DNA of 64,000 nt, taken from the NCBI GenBank assembly GCA_016286165.1, contig JAEESE010000017.1:1-64000 (forward strand), given 5' to 3'. How positions within the stretch are numbered: the first letter of the stretch is position 1; each line of letters begins with the position of its first letter. The notes under the pieces were generated by a model, which saw only the letters and a program-made list of their open reading frames with translations, was not told the origin of the DNA and did not search any database. The translations under genes were made by a program, and so were the position numbers. Shown piece by piece: positions 53,764 through 62,080 of the stretch. Source of the stretch: Bacteroidaceae bacterium. Its GTDB lineage: Bacteria > Bacteroidota > Bacteroidia > Bacteroidales > Bacteroidaceae.

Positions 53764-55338
53764 ATGGATACAAGTGGAAATGCAGTCCTCCCCCCCACGG
53801 GGGGAGTTAGAGAGGGGCTTTTAATCTATAACACCCTTACGCGGACTAAGCAATTATTTACCCCTGTAGTAGAGGGTCGCGTAGGCATGTACGTTTGCGG
53901 CCCCACAGTTTATGGCGATGCTCATCTGGGGCACGCGCGTCCCGCCATCACCTTCGACCTTCTGTTCCGCTACCTGCAGCACATCGGTTATAAGGTGCGC
54001 TACGTGAGGAACATCACGGATGTGGGACATCTGGAACACGATGCCGACGAGGGCGAGGACAAGATTGCCAAGAAGGCACGCCTGGAGCAGCTGGAGCCCA
54101 TGGAAGTGGCACAGTACTACACCAACCGCTTCCACGATGCCATGCGGGCGCTCAACTGCCTGCCGCCCAGCATCGAACCGCACGCCACAGGACATATTAT
54201 CGAACAGATTCAGCTGGTCAAGGAAATCCTTGCCAACGGCTATGCCTACGAGAGCCAGGGCTCGGTCTATTTCGACGTGGAGAAATACAATGAGACACAC
54301 CACTACGGTAAGCTCAGCGGCCGCAACCTGACCGACGTCATCAACAACTCACGCGAGCTGGACGGCCAGAGCGAGAAGCACAACCAAGTCGATTTCGCCC
54401 TGTGGAAATGCGCACAGCCCGAGCATATCATGCGCTGGCCGTCACCCTGGAGCGACGGCTTCCCCGGCTGGCACTGCGAGTGCACCGCCATGGGACGCAA
54501 GTACCTGGGCAACCATTTCGACATCCACGGCGGCGGCATGGACCTCGTGTTCCCGCACCACGAGTGCGAGATAGCTCAGGCCGTGGCCAGTCAGGGCGAC
54601 GATATGGTGAAGTACTGGATGCACTGCAATATGGTGACCATCGGCGGTCAGAAGATGGGTAAGTCCCTGGGCAACTTCATCACGCTGAACGAGTTCTTCA
54701 CCGGTCAGCACGAGAAGCTCACGCAAGCCTACTCGCCCATGACCATTCGTTTCTTCATCCTGCAGGCTCACTACCGGTCCACCGTTGATTTCTCCAACGA
54801 AGCTTTGCAAGCCGCAGAGAAGGGCCTGCAGCGCCTGATGACCGCCATCGCCGACCTCAAGCGCATCAGCCCCGCCCAGGAGAGCGATGCCGAGACGCAC
54901 AAAGTCGTCAGCGAGCTGCGCCAGAAGTGCTACGACGCCATGAACGACGACCTGGCATCACCCTCCGTCATCAGCCATTTGTTTGAAGCGTGCTCGACAA
55001 TTAATAAACTCATCAGCAGCCCCTCTCCCAGCTCCCCCCGTGGGGGGGAGGGCTCCGTTGCCCCGAGTATTTCTGCCGAGGACTTCGAAGAACTCTCTTC
55101 GACGATGCACCTCTTCGCCGAGGACATCCTCGGTCTTCTCCCCCCCACGGGGGGAGGCAGAGAGGGGCTTCGTGAGGAAGCTTTCGGTCATGTCGTAGAT
55201 ATGCTTTTGGAACAGCGCGCCATTGCCAAAGCCAACAAGGACTGGGCTACAAGCGACAAGATCCGCAACGAGCTCAATGCCCTCGGCTTCGAGATCAAGG
55301 ACGGCAAGGACGGTGCCACATGGACGTTAAACCGATGA
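53764..55338 (+). CDS. cysS: cysteinyl-tRNA synthetase with three palindrome-derived insertions
   Basis: A 524-residue CysRS. The zinc and HIGH region ([18 protein letters not shown] near residue 40), GWHCECTAM near 238, HHECEIAQ near 263 and the KMSKS-type [12 protein letters not shown] near 298 are intact. Three stretches come from type A elements: residues 8-18 ([11 protein letters not shown]) before the normal N terminus LIYNTLTR, about 418-430 ([11 protein letters not shown]) and about 458-468 ([11 protein letters not shown]). The last two flank the native [17 protein letters not shown] helix in the C-terminal region, away from the catalytic core. It starts 15 bp after the IspG-DUF559 stop. 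Confidence 0.95.
   Translation: MDTSGNAVLPPTGGVREGLLIYNTLTRTKQLFTPVVEGRVGMYVCGPTVYGDAHLGHARPAITFDLLFRYLQHIGYKVRYVRNITDVGHLEHDADEGEDKIAKKARLEQLEPMEVAQYYTNRFHDAMRALNCLPPSIEPHATGHIIEQIQLVKEILANGYAYESQGSVYFDVEKYNETHHYGKLSGRNLTDVINNSRELDGQSEKHNQVDFALWKCAQPEHIMRWPSPWSDGFPGWHCECTAMGRKYLGNHFDIHGGGMDLVFPHHECEIAQAVASQGDDMVKYWMHCNMVTIGGQKMGKSLGNFITLNEFFTGQHEKLTQAYSPMTIRFFILQAHYRSTVDFSNEALQAAEKGLQRLMTAIADLKRISPAQESDAETHKVVSELRQKCYDAMNDDLASPSVISHLFEACSTINKLISSPSPSSPRGGEGSVAPSISAEDFEELSSTMHLFAEDILGLLPPTGGGREGLREEAFGHVVDMLLEQRAIAKANKDWATSDKIRNELNALGFEIKDGKDGATWTLNR
53788..53818 (-). repeat. type A palindromic element, copy 3 (CysS N terminus)
   Basis: Reverse complement reads GCCCCTCT, CTAA, CTCCCCCCGTGGGGGGGAG. 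It forms the right border of the DUF559 segment. Confidence 0.88.
55019..55056 (+). repeat. type A palindromic element, copy 4 (CysS, left of pair)
   Basis: GCCCCTCT, CCCAG, CTCCCCCCGTGGGGGGGAG, then GGCTCC. It differs from copy 1 at only one base over the first 34. Confidence 0.9.
55138..55168 (-). repeat. type A palindromic element, copy 5 (CysS, right of pair)
   Basis: Reverse complement reads GCCCCTCT, CTGC, CTCCCCCCGTGGGGGGGAG. It is inverted relative to copy 4, and 81 bp of native cysS lies between them. Confidence 0.9.
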
Positions 55339-55407
55339 AAAGTGAAGCCATCGAACAATAAACCATAAACTAAAAACGTTAATCTATAAACGCAAAACGA
55401 GAATACT

Positions 55408-56199
55408 ATGCGAGTAATCATTGAACAGAACTATGACCAGCTGTCCAAGTGGGCCGCTGAGTATGTCGTAAACAAAATCAACGCTGCTGCACCCACTGCC
55501 GAGAAGCCTTTCGTGCTCGGCTTGCCTACTGGCAGCAGCCCCATCGGCATGTATCGCGCTCTTATCGAGGCCAATAAGGCTGGGCGCGTAACGTTCAAGA
55601 ACGTCCTCACATTCAATATGGACGAGTACGTTGGTCTGCCCGAGAGCCACCCTGAGAGCTACCACAGCTTCATGGCCACAAATTTCTTCGATCACATCGA
55701 CATCCCCAAGGAGAATATCCACATTCTCAATGGCAACGCCGAAGACCTCGTGGCCGAGTGCGCTCACTACGAGCAAATGATTGAAGAGGCCGGAGGCATA
55801 GATCTCTTCATCGGCGGTATCGGCCCCGACGGACACATTGCCTTCAACGAGCCCGGCTCAAGCCTCAACAGCCGTACACGTCAGAAGACCTTGACCACCG
55901 ATACACGCGTGGCCAACAGCCGTTTCTTCGGCGGACGCCCTGAGGACGTTCCCGCAACGGCACTCACCGTAGGCGTAGGCACTGTGATGGCAGCCCGTGA
56001 GGTGCTCATCCTCTGCAACGGCCACAACAAAGCCCGTGCTCTCCAAGCCGCCATCGAAGGTCCCGTCACTCAGTGGTGGACAATCAGCGCACTGCAGCTC
56101 CATCCCCACGGCATCATCGTCTGCGACGAAGCAGCCACAGAGGAAATCAAGCACGGCACTTACAAGTACTTCAAGGATATCGAGAAGGATAACCTTTAA
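55408..56199 (+). CDS. nagB: glucosamine-6-phosphate deaminase NagB
   Basis: A cytosolic 263-residue enzyme that turns glucosamine-6-phosphate into fructose-6-phosphate and ammonia. [16 protein letters not shown] near residue 38, [10 protein letters not shown] near 70, [16 protein letters not shown] near 134 (catalytic region) and [12 protein letters not shown] near 188 are conserved. Length equals that of the E. coli enzyme within a few residues. It is the last gene of the purE block, with a terminator after it. Confidence 0.95.
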   Translation: MRVIIEQNYDQLSKWAAEYVVNKINAAAPTAEKPFVLGLPTGSSPIGMYRALIEANKAGRVTFKNVLTFNMDEYVGLPESHPESYHSFMATNFFDHIDIPKENIHILNGNAEDLVAECAHYEQMIEEAGGIDLFIGGIGPDGHIAFNEPGSSLNSRTRQKTLTTDTRVANSRFFGGRPEDVPATALTVGVGTVMAAREVLILCNGHNKARALQAAIEGPVTQWWTISALQLHPHGIIVCDEAATEEIKHGTYKYFKDIEKDNL

Positions 56200-56220
56200 G
56201 AAATGAATAAAGAAATGAAT

Positions 56221-56250
56221 AAGCCCCGCCAACCAGCGGGGCTTTTCATT
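56221..56250 (+). terminator. nagB terminator
   Basis: AAGCCCCGC, a six-base loop, GCGGGGCTT, then TTCATTTT. Confidence 0.85.
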
Positions 56251-56282
56251 TTGCCTCAATGTAAGTCTTGTTGTCGCACTCT

Positions 56283-56370
56283 AAAACACGACCGGTCATA
56301 AAGCCTTGCACATACGGTCATAAAGCCTTGCACATACGGTCATAAAGCCAAGCACGACTGGTCATAAAGT
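56283..56370. repeat. 22-bp-period array D (four units)
   Basis: Four units 22 bp apart, all containing GGTCATAAAG. Their left halves are CACGACC, CACATAC, CACATAC and CACGACT. The centres (56293.5 plus multiples of 22) show the CGACC|GGTC core seen in unit 4 of arrays B and C. The array lies between convergent genes. Confidence 0.8.
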
Positions 56371-56409
56371 TCATTTAGGTACAACGGAATCAGGTTGGGC
56401 ATACAGATT

Positions 56410-59013
56410 CTACTTCACAACAAGCTTGGCCGTCGATTGTTTGCTGCCGCTGATGGCACGTAGGACATAGATGCCCGGTCGTAACGAAGCAGGCACTTCA
56501 AGGTCACCGTCGCGAGGGAAACTCTGCTGGTAAACTACGGCTCCCGATGCAGAGACAATCTGCACAGGCACAAGCCAGCGGTCTGCTCCAGTAATGACCA
56601 CGGGCAGCCGTTCGCCGGCGCGCACTGCATTATGTGCAGGCTTCACGGCAAACTCTACGGTTTCCTCTGCAGGCGTCTCATCAATGCCGGTATAGTCGAA
56701 GGTATTGTCCTTAATGGTCTGAGCATACTTGTACCACTTCAACTTGGGCGATGCCGGCTGCCAAACATTCTGCCCCATACGAATATGGTAATAGTAATGA
56801 GCCTTGCGCGTCTGCTCGCCTTGATATATGTAATCGGTGTTGACAACTAATGCCAAGACAACGCCGTTGGCGGGCGCTTCGGGCATAAGCATGGACACCT
56901 CGACATCACGGCCACGGCGGCCATTGAAGGGTTGGCTGTAATAGATCTTACCCTGCGCTGTGCGGTAGCAGAGCATGCAGACCATATTGGTACCGAAAGC
57001 CTTGAAAGTCATCTTCAGCTCATCGCCTGCTCGGCCGCTGGTGTGGAGAGGAATCTGATTGGCTCCGCTCCAACCAGGCGTGGTGCGCCATTCCGGCTTG
57101 TACCATCCTGCGCTGTCGGGATCGGCGATAGCTGTCATCTGAGCATAGGGCGTAGCCTTCCAGCTCTTAGCCTCTATCCAATAAGGTTTCCATTCCGAAT
57201 GCACGTCAACAAGCCAGTTGTTGTCGATGAGTGCTTCGCACGCCTTAGACCATTTGCCGATATCTATCATAGCCTGACGGGCACGGTATTCTACTATAAG
57301 ATGGCGCATTTGCACCTCGCCAAGTCCTGGAATCTTCTTGCCGTTCTCGGTGATACCCTTTGCCATACCCTCGAGCACGCGAGTCTTGCAATAACGCCAT
57401 ATCCAAGGCACAGCGCCCTTGCCTAAGATGGCATTCAATACGTGGGGGAAGAGTTCGCCGTATTGCACGCCGCCCAACATATTTCGCCAAGTGCAGATTT
57501 GCTGGCCACCATCGTACATATTCACGCCTTCGGCAGCAGGACCGCCGAACGAGTCGTCCTGCAACCATCCCGAATAGCACTCGATAGGCATAAACGGTGC
57601 TATCATATTGCCAGCACTAAGGTAGCCCATTGACGAAGGATCCCTACCGCTCTTACGCACTTCAGCCTCGGCTTGCAGCCACGTATTGCCTGCCTCATGG
57701 AACCAGGCCGACTGCTTACATCCTTCAAGGTCGGCGAAAGTAGCATGGATGCCCTCGTGCACACAGGCATTCTGCTGTGCTACGCGGTCGTTGTAAGTGC
57801 AGCTCGGGTCGAAACTATAGATAGGATAATAGCTCAAGAATACCATCGGCCACGATGATCCCTGATAGTTGGTAGCGCTTTGCCAACCGCCCGTAGCGGT
57901 GTTTGGAGTGTTGGCGTCGAAGCTGAGACCGCTGCCATAGCCGTATACCTGACTATAGTAACCGTTGCGTGCTCGCTTGTCGGGCGGCCATCCCATCTCA
58001 TCGCGGAAATAGGCAAAGTCCTCGTCCATCTTCTTTGCCAGCCGGCGCATGGACTCCTCGGTGATGAGCGAGTTGGCCTTGGGACCAACAGCCACACTCC
58101 ACCATTCGCCATTGACGCGTTTAGCCACGTTGACATTCTCGGGCAACGGGCCTTTGGATGGTGGAGGCAGAGCCGGATATTCGGAACGGAAGTCGTAGTC
58201 GAGCGTAGGTGAATAGCTGGGCCATTGATAGCCAATGCGCGGATCATACTCACCATCTACGCTCACAGTGAATGTCTGTGTGGCTACAGCTCCGCACGGA
58301 CGTTCGTAACATAGTGTATAGAAGCCACTGGTTGTTGCAGTGATAGTGGCCGTTGTTGCCGTTACCTCGCCCTGTTCATCGAGCCAGTACCAGTTCGGTT
58401 CTTCGGTAGCGCCGCCAGGCAACGTGAGTGTGGCAGACAGTTCTACGCTCTCGCCGCTTTTGATCGTTACTTTCTCTTCGGCAGCTTTCAACGTTGGCGC
58501 ACCGCAATCCTCAACAGGATATCCTTGAAGCGTGAGCTCCAGGATGCCGCAAGCTGCAGTGCTACGCATATAAAGACGCAAACGATTGGTTTCTATGTCC
58601 AAACCTGAATTAGTAGAGACACCTGAGCCATTAGGCGCTGTGAGATCTTGGGAGCGTGTCCATTCATGGCCGTCCCAAGTTGAGAAATATGCTTCGCCGG
58701 GAAAAGCCAGTCTGTCGGCATCGCTGAACCAATTCACCACGGCACGACTGATGACTACACGTGTAGCCCAGTTGTACTCTACATATTCCCATTGCCCGAG
58801 GTGCTCGTTGTCGCGATAACCGCTCCAGTAGGACGATGACGACGTGGCAGCACCATCATTGATAGCGGCCACGCCATGACCTGGCTCGCTGTATGAGGCT
58901 CGCACGGCCGTTGTCATCTTCTGCAGAGCCTGACGTGTATTCACTGCCAAGCCTGCCATCGACGACATCGACAACGCCACAGCAATGAGTATTCTATATG
59001 TCTTTTGTTTCAT
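56410..59013 (-). CDS. putative secreted zinc metalloprotease with discoidin-like and sorting domains
   Basis: A secreted protein of 867 residues of no family that I can name with certainty. After a signal peptide comes an F5/8C (discoidin)-like domain (about 30-165: VRASYSEPGHGVAAINDG). An Ig-like segment (about 170-245) follows, then a large domain with HEGIH near residue 416 and FHEAGNTW near 434, which look like a gluzincin-type zinc site. The end is a canonical sorting domain (SASGAVVYQQSF, GIYVLRA, KLVVK). The proteolytic role is inferred from HExxH only; the domain may instead be a non-catalytic relative. Confidence 0.65.
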   Translation of the reverse strand: MKQKTYRILIAVALSMSSMAGLAVNTRQALQKMTTAVRASYSEPGHGVAAINDGAATSSSSYWSGYRDNEHLGQWEYVEYNWATRVVISRAVVNWFSDADRLAFPGEAYFSTWDGHEWTRSQDLTAPNGSGVSTNSGLDIETNRLRLYMRSTAACGILELTLQGYPVEDCGAPTLKAAEEKVTIKSGESVELSATLTLPGGATEEPNWYWLDEQGEVTATTATITATTSGFYTLCYERPCGAVATQTFTVSVDGEYDPRIGYQWPSYSPTLDYDFRSEYPALPPPSKGPLPENVNVAKRVNGEWWSVAVGPKANSLITEESMRRLAKKMDEDFAYFRDEMGWPPDKRARNGYYSQVYGYGSGLSFDANTPNTATGGWQSATNYQGSSWPMVFLSYYPIYSFDPSCTYNDRVAQQNACVHEGIHATFADLEGCKQSAWFHEAGNTWLQAEAEVRKSGRDPSSMGYLSAGNMIAPFMPIECYSGWLQDDSFGGPAAEGVNMYDGGQQICTWRNMLGGVQYGELFPHVLNAILGKGAVPWIWRYCKTRVLEGMAKGITENGKKIPGLGEVQMRHLIVEYRARQAMIDIGKWSKACEALIDNNWLVDVHSEWKPYWIEAKSWKATPYAQMTAIADPDSAGWYKPEWRTTPGWSGANQIPLHTSGRAGDELKMTFKAFGTNMVCMLCYRTAQGKIYYSQPFNGRRGRDVEVSMLMPEAPANGVVLALVVNTDYIYQGEQTRKAHYYYHIRMGQNVWQPASPKLKWYKYAQTIKDNTFDYTGIDETPAEETVEFAVKPAHNAVRAGERLPVVITGADRWLVPVQIVSASGAVVYQQSFPRDGDLEVPASLRPGIYVLRAISGSKQSTAKLVVK

Positions 59014-59048
59014 TTATTAGAAGTAAGTTAGTTTAAAAAAAAGCGTTC

Positions 59049-59056
59049 CAAAGTAA
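59049..59056 (-). promoter_or_regulatory. -7-like element TTACTTTG of the metalloprotease gene
   Basis: Read leftward, 35 bp before the start; a one-base departure from TAnnTTTG. Confidence 0.5.
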
Positions 59057-59067
59057 ATTAAACAACT

Positions 59068-59109
59068 ACAAAAAAACGAGAGAAAGCCCTTTGTCGGGTC
59101 CTTCTCTCG
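59068..59109 (-). terminator. terminator of the M16 protease gene
   Basis: Read leftward: CGAGAGAA, a 17-base loop, TTCTCTCG, then seven T. Confidence 0.88.
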
Positions 59110-59123
59110 CTTTATATCAGTGA

Positions 59124-61955
59124 TTACTCTGCTTGCGGCTCCATGACGACGCGGACGCGGTTGCCATCAGCCTTTATAGTGACAGCCATCTGGCGAACGT
59201 TCTCGGCTGTGATGCCTTGGATTACCTGCTCGTAGTTCTCGGCGGGGTCGTAGTTGCGACGTACTATGCTGGCAATGCGATTCATCCAGAAGCCGTTCTC
59301 ACGCTGATTCTGAGCAAAAGTCTTAAGCAAATATTCCTTTGCCTTGGTAAGGCTTTCCTGACTTACGCCGTTCTCGCAGACATCGTCGAACACATCCTGC
59401 ACAATCTGCAGACAGGTGTCGGTCATCTCGGGCTTCAAGGGGAAGGCCGTCTGCAGCACGTAACGTGGGCGGTCATCGCTGCCACGAGTTACCACGCCTT
59501 GGGCGCTGGTGGAATATGCTGCACCGAGTTCCTCGCGAATCTTCTTGAGGTAGATTTCGGAGACGCAGTTGCCGAGGATTGTCATGAGGGCGGTATTGCG
59601 CACTGTCATTTCGGTGTCGCCCGTCCAAGCACATACGATAAAGCTCTGGGGTGTCTCCATCTTCTTCTGGTAGCGGTTGGTGACATCACCGGTAACCATC
59701 TTCAGACCTGGGTCAACAGCCTTATCCTTACGCTTCACCTTGGGCAGCGTAGCCAGATACTGAGCCGAGAGCTCGCGGATCTGAGCCTCATCGATATTAC
59801 CAAGGAAGAAGAAGGTGAAGTCGCTGGCATCGGCAAAACGATCGGCCCACATCTCAAGGATGCGGTCGTAGTTAACCTGGTCAACCTCAGCCTCGGTAAT
59901 GGGCTTGATGCGTGGGTTATGTCCGTAGAGCGTAGCCTGGATGGAGTCTTGCAGGCTTGACATAGGATCAAGAGCCTTGTTGCGCAGGTTCTCGCGCAGG
60001 CTGTTGAGGTATGAAGCTACAGCGTCCTCATCCTTCTCGCGGGGCTGGAATGTCATATAAATGAGTTCGAAGAGCGTCTGGATATCCTTCTTCGAAGAGA
60101 AGCCAGCGAAGCTCTCCTCGCGCAGACTCACGTCGGCACTACTGCTCACGTTCTTACCGGCAAGAGCCTTAGAGAGTTCTGTTGAGGTGAAACCACCAAT
60201 CTTAGAGTGTCCGGCAACGCCGTCGAATACCTGCAGGTTAATACGCTCCGAGTCGGGATAACGGCCCATACCGCCCTCACTCCAAGCCATCATGCGAATC
60301 TCATCATCCTTGAAATCGGTCTGCTTCATGATTACCTTAACACCATTGCTGAGTGTTAGAATCTTGGAGTCGCAGGGACCTGCGGCTTCTTTCTTCACCT
60401 TGCCGGGCTTGGGCAGGTTAGAGATCAGCGGGCCAGTCTTCACATTATCTACCCATGGGGTAAGCTGGCTCTGCTGTGCGGCGTGAATGGCACCGAGGAG
60501 CTGCTCCTTAGTGGGGATGGCAAGACCTTCCTTCTCAGGATTGAGAGAGAGCACTACGAGGTTAGAGTCTGTGCGGCTAATATACTGCTGGATTGTCTGG
60601 CTGAAAGCTTCGGTAGGAATCTGAGGCAGGATCTGCTTCATGATATTGTACTCGTACTCGATGCCGGGGATAGGATCGTTGTTGAGGAATGAGCTGTAGT
60701 ACTCGTGAGCATAGCTGATACTGCGCTGCTTGTCGCGATTGTTGAACGACTGCTCCATGCTTGAGAGGCGGTTCAGCACGGCACGGTCGATCTCACCCTT
60801 GGTGAAGCCGAACTGATCCACCCGGTACACCTCTTCCATTACTGCCTTGACGGCTTCCTCTACGCGGCCTTCCTTTGGCACTACTTCAATGTTGAAGGCA
60901 CCTGTCACCTTGGACGAGAGCAAGAATGAGCCATCGTCAACGCTGGCGCCCTGGAAGGGACAGTCGGCCTTGAGCGAGAGTTCGTTCAGGCGTTGGTTGA
61001 TGACTCCGGCAGCAGTCGAAACCATAGTCTCGGCCATGTAGATAGGCAGAGTGTTACGCACGCTGTCGGGGATGGCAGGGTGCTTCATGGAAATCATCAC
61101 TACCTGCGATGTCACTTCAGGATCGGAATCAGCAACGACTACAGCCTCGGCATTGTCGGGCACAGCGTAGAACTCACGCTTGGCCACCGGCTGCTGCACT
61201 TTGATAGGACCGAAGAGGTTCTTGATCTTGCCTTCAACCTGATCTACATCGATGTCGCCCACGACAATAATACCCTGAAGGTCGGGACGATACCACTTAT
61301 GATAGTAAGCGCGCAGCGTGTCATACGGGCACTCGTCAACCACTTCCATCAAACCGATGGGGAAGCGACGACCGTGACGGCCGTTGGACATCAGCTCTTC
61401 AAGGTGCTTGACCAAGATGCGTGTGAAGCCGGTGTTGCGCATACGCCATTCACCATGGATGACACCGCGTTCTTTGTCAATCTCCTTACCATCGAGCGTC
61501 AGATCATGACTCCAGTCGTGAAGGATAAGCAAGCAAGAGTCGATAGCTCCCTCGCGCGCGGGTACATTATCTATATTATACACAGTTTCCTCGACGCTGG
61601 TGTAAGCGTTGAGCTGAGCGCCGAACTTCACACCGATGCTTTCAAGATATTCAATCAGCGAGCTGTCGGGGAAGTGGGTTGTGCCATTGAAGCACATATG
61701 CTCAAGGAAGTGAGCGAGACCGCGTTGGCTCTCCTCTTCCTGGATAGAACCAACCTTCTGTGCGATGTAGAAGAAGGCCTGATTCTTTGGCTCTTCATTG
61801 TGACGGATGTAATAGGTCAAACCGTTGTCGAGGTGACCTACGCGCACTTTCTGATCTACAGGAAGCGGCTGCATCAGCTGGCTCATATCCTGGGCCTGAG
61901 CTGCAAAAGCGCCCATTGTGAGGGCTGCCATCAAAAGAATCTTTCGTAGTTTCAT
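59124..61955 (-). CDS. M16 family zinc protease (pitrilysin/PqqL-like, two-domain)
   Basis: A periplasmic or secreted protease of 943 residues with a signal peptide ending in FAAQA. The inverted zinc motif HFLEH near residue 84, with the distal Glu about 75 residues on (KERGVIHGEW), is intact in the first half; the second half is the non-catalytic M16 domain. Such proteins in Bacteroidota degrade peptides in the periplasm. It is a single-gene unit; an AAACAAG-T-CTTGTTT dyad lies 21 bp upstream (61976-61990). Confidence 0.9.
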   Translation of the reverse strand: MKLRKILLMAALTMGAFAAQAQDMSQLMQPLPVDQKVRVGHLDNGLTYYIRHNEEPKNQAFFYIAQKVGSIQEEESQRGLAHFLEHMCFNGTTHFPDSSLIEYLESIGVKFGAQLNAYTSVEETVYNIDNVPAREGAIDSCLLILHDWSHDLTLDGKEIDKERGVIHGEWRMRNTGFTRILVKHLEELMSNGRHGRRFPIGLMEVVDECPYDTLRAYYHKWYRPDLQGIIVVGDIDVDQVEGKIKNLFGPIKVQQPVAKREFYAVPDNAEAVVVADSDPEVTSQVVMISMKHPAIPDSVRNTLPIYMAETMVSTAAGVINQRLNELSLKADCPFQGASVDDGSFLLSSKVTGAFNIEVVPKEGRVEEAVKAVMEEVYRVDQFGFTKGEIDRAVLNRLSSMEQSFNNRDKQRSISYAHEYYSSFLNNDPIPGIEYEYNIMKQILPQIPTEAFSQTIQQYISRTDSNLVVLSLNPEKEGLAIPTKEQLLGAIHAAQQSQLTPWVDNVKTGPLISNLPKPGKVKKEAAGPCDSKILTLSNGVKVIMKQTDFKDDEIRMMAWSEGGMGRYPDSERINLQVFDGVAGHSKIGGFTSTELSKALAGKNVSSSADVSLREESFAGFSSKKDIQTLFELIYMTFQPREKDEDAVASYLNSLRENLRNKALDPMSSLQDSIQATLYGHNPRIKPITEAEVDQVNYDRILEMWADRFADASDFTFFFLGNIDEAQIRELSAQYLATLPKVKRKDKAVDPGLKMVTGDVTNRYQKKMETPQSFIVCAWTGDTEMTVRNTALMTILGNCVSEIYLKKIREELGAAYSTSAQGVVTRGSDDRPRYVLQTAFPLKPEMTDTCLQIVQDVFDDVCENGVSQESLTKAKEYLLKTFAQNQRENGFWMNRIASIVRRNYDPAENYEQVIQGITAENVRQMAVTIKADGNRVRVVMEPQAE

Positions 61956-62027
61956 AATAAATGATTTTTATGTATAAACAAGTCTTGTTTGCTATTTATG
62001 TCATTATGCTCGGTTGGTGACCCTGCT

Positions 62028-62080
62028 TTAATCCCTAATCTTTAATCCCTAATCCAGAATCTTTAATCCTTAATCCATTA
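62028..62080 (-). repeat. purine-rich tandem tract downstream of the CotH gene
   Basis: Coding-strand GGATTAAAGATT and GGATTAAGGATTAAAG units between the CotH stop and the M16 leader, 75-125 bp before the M16 start. Confidence 0.55.

Noticed and set aside
60993-61949. Long rightward ORF opposite the M16 protease (and another at 62540-63484 opposite CotH)
   Set aside because: Both mirror real genes in the reverse frame and carry no domain, promoter or signal peptide.
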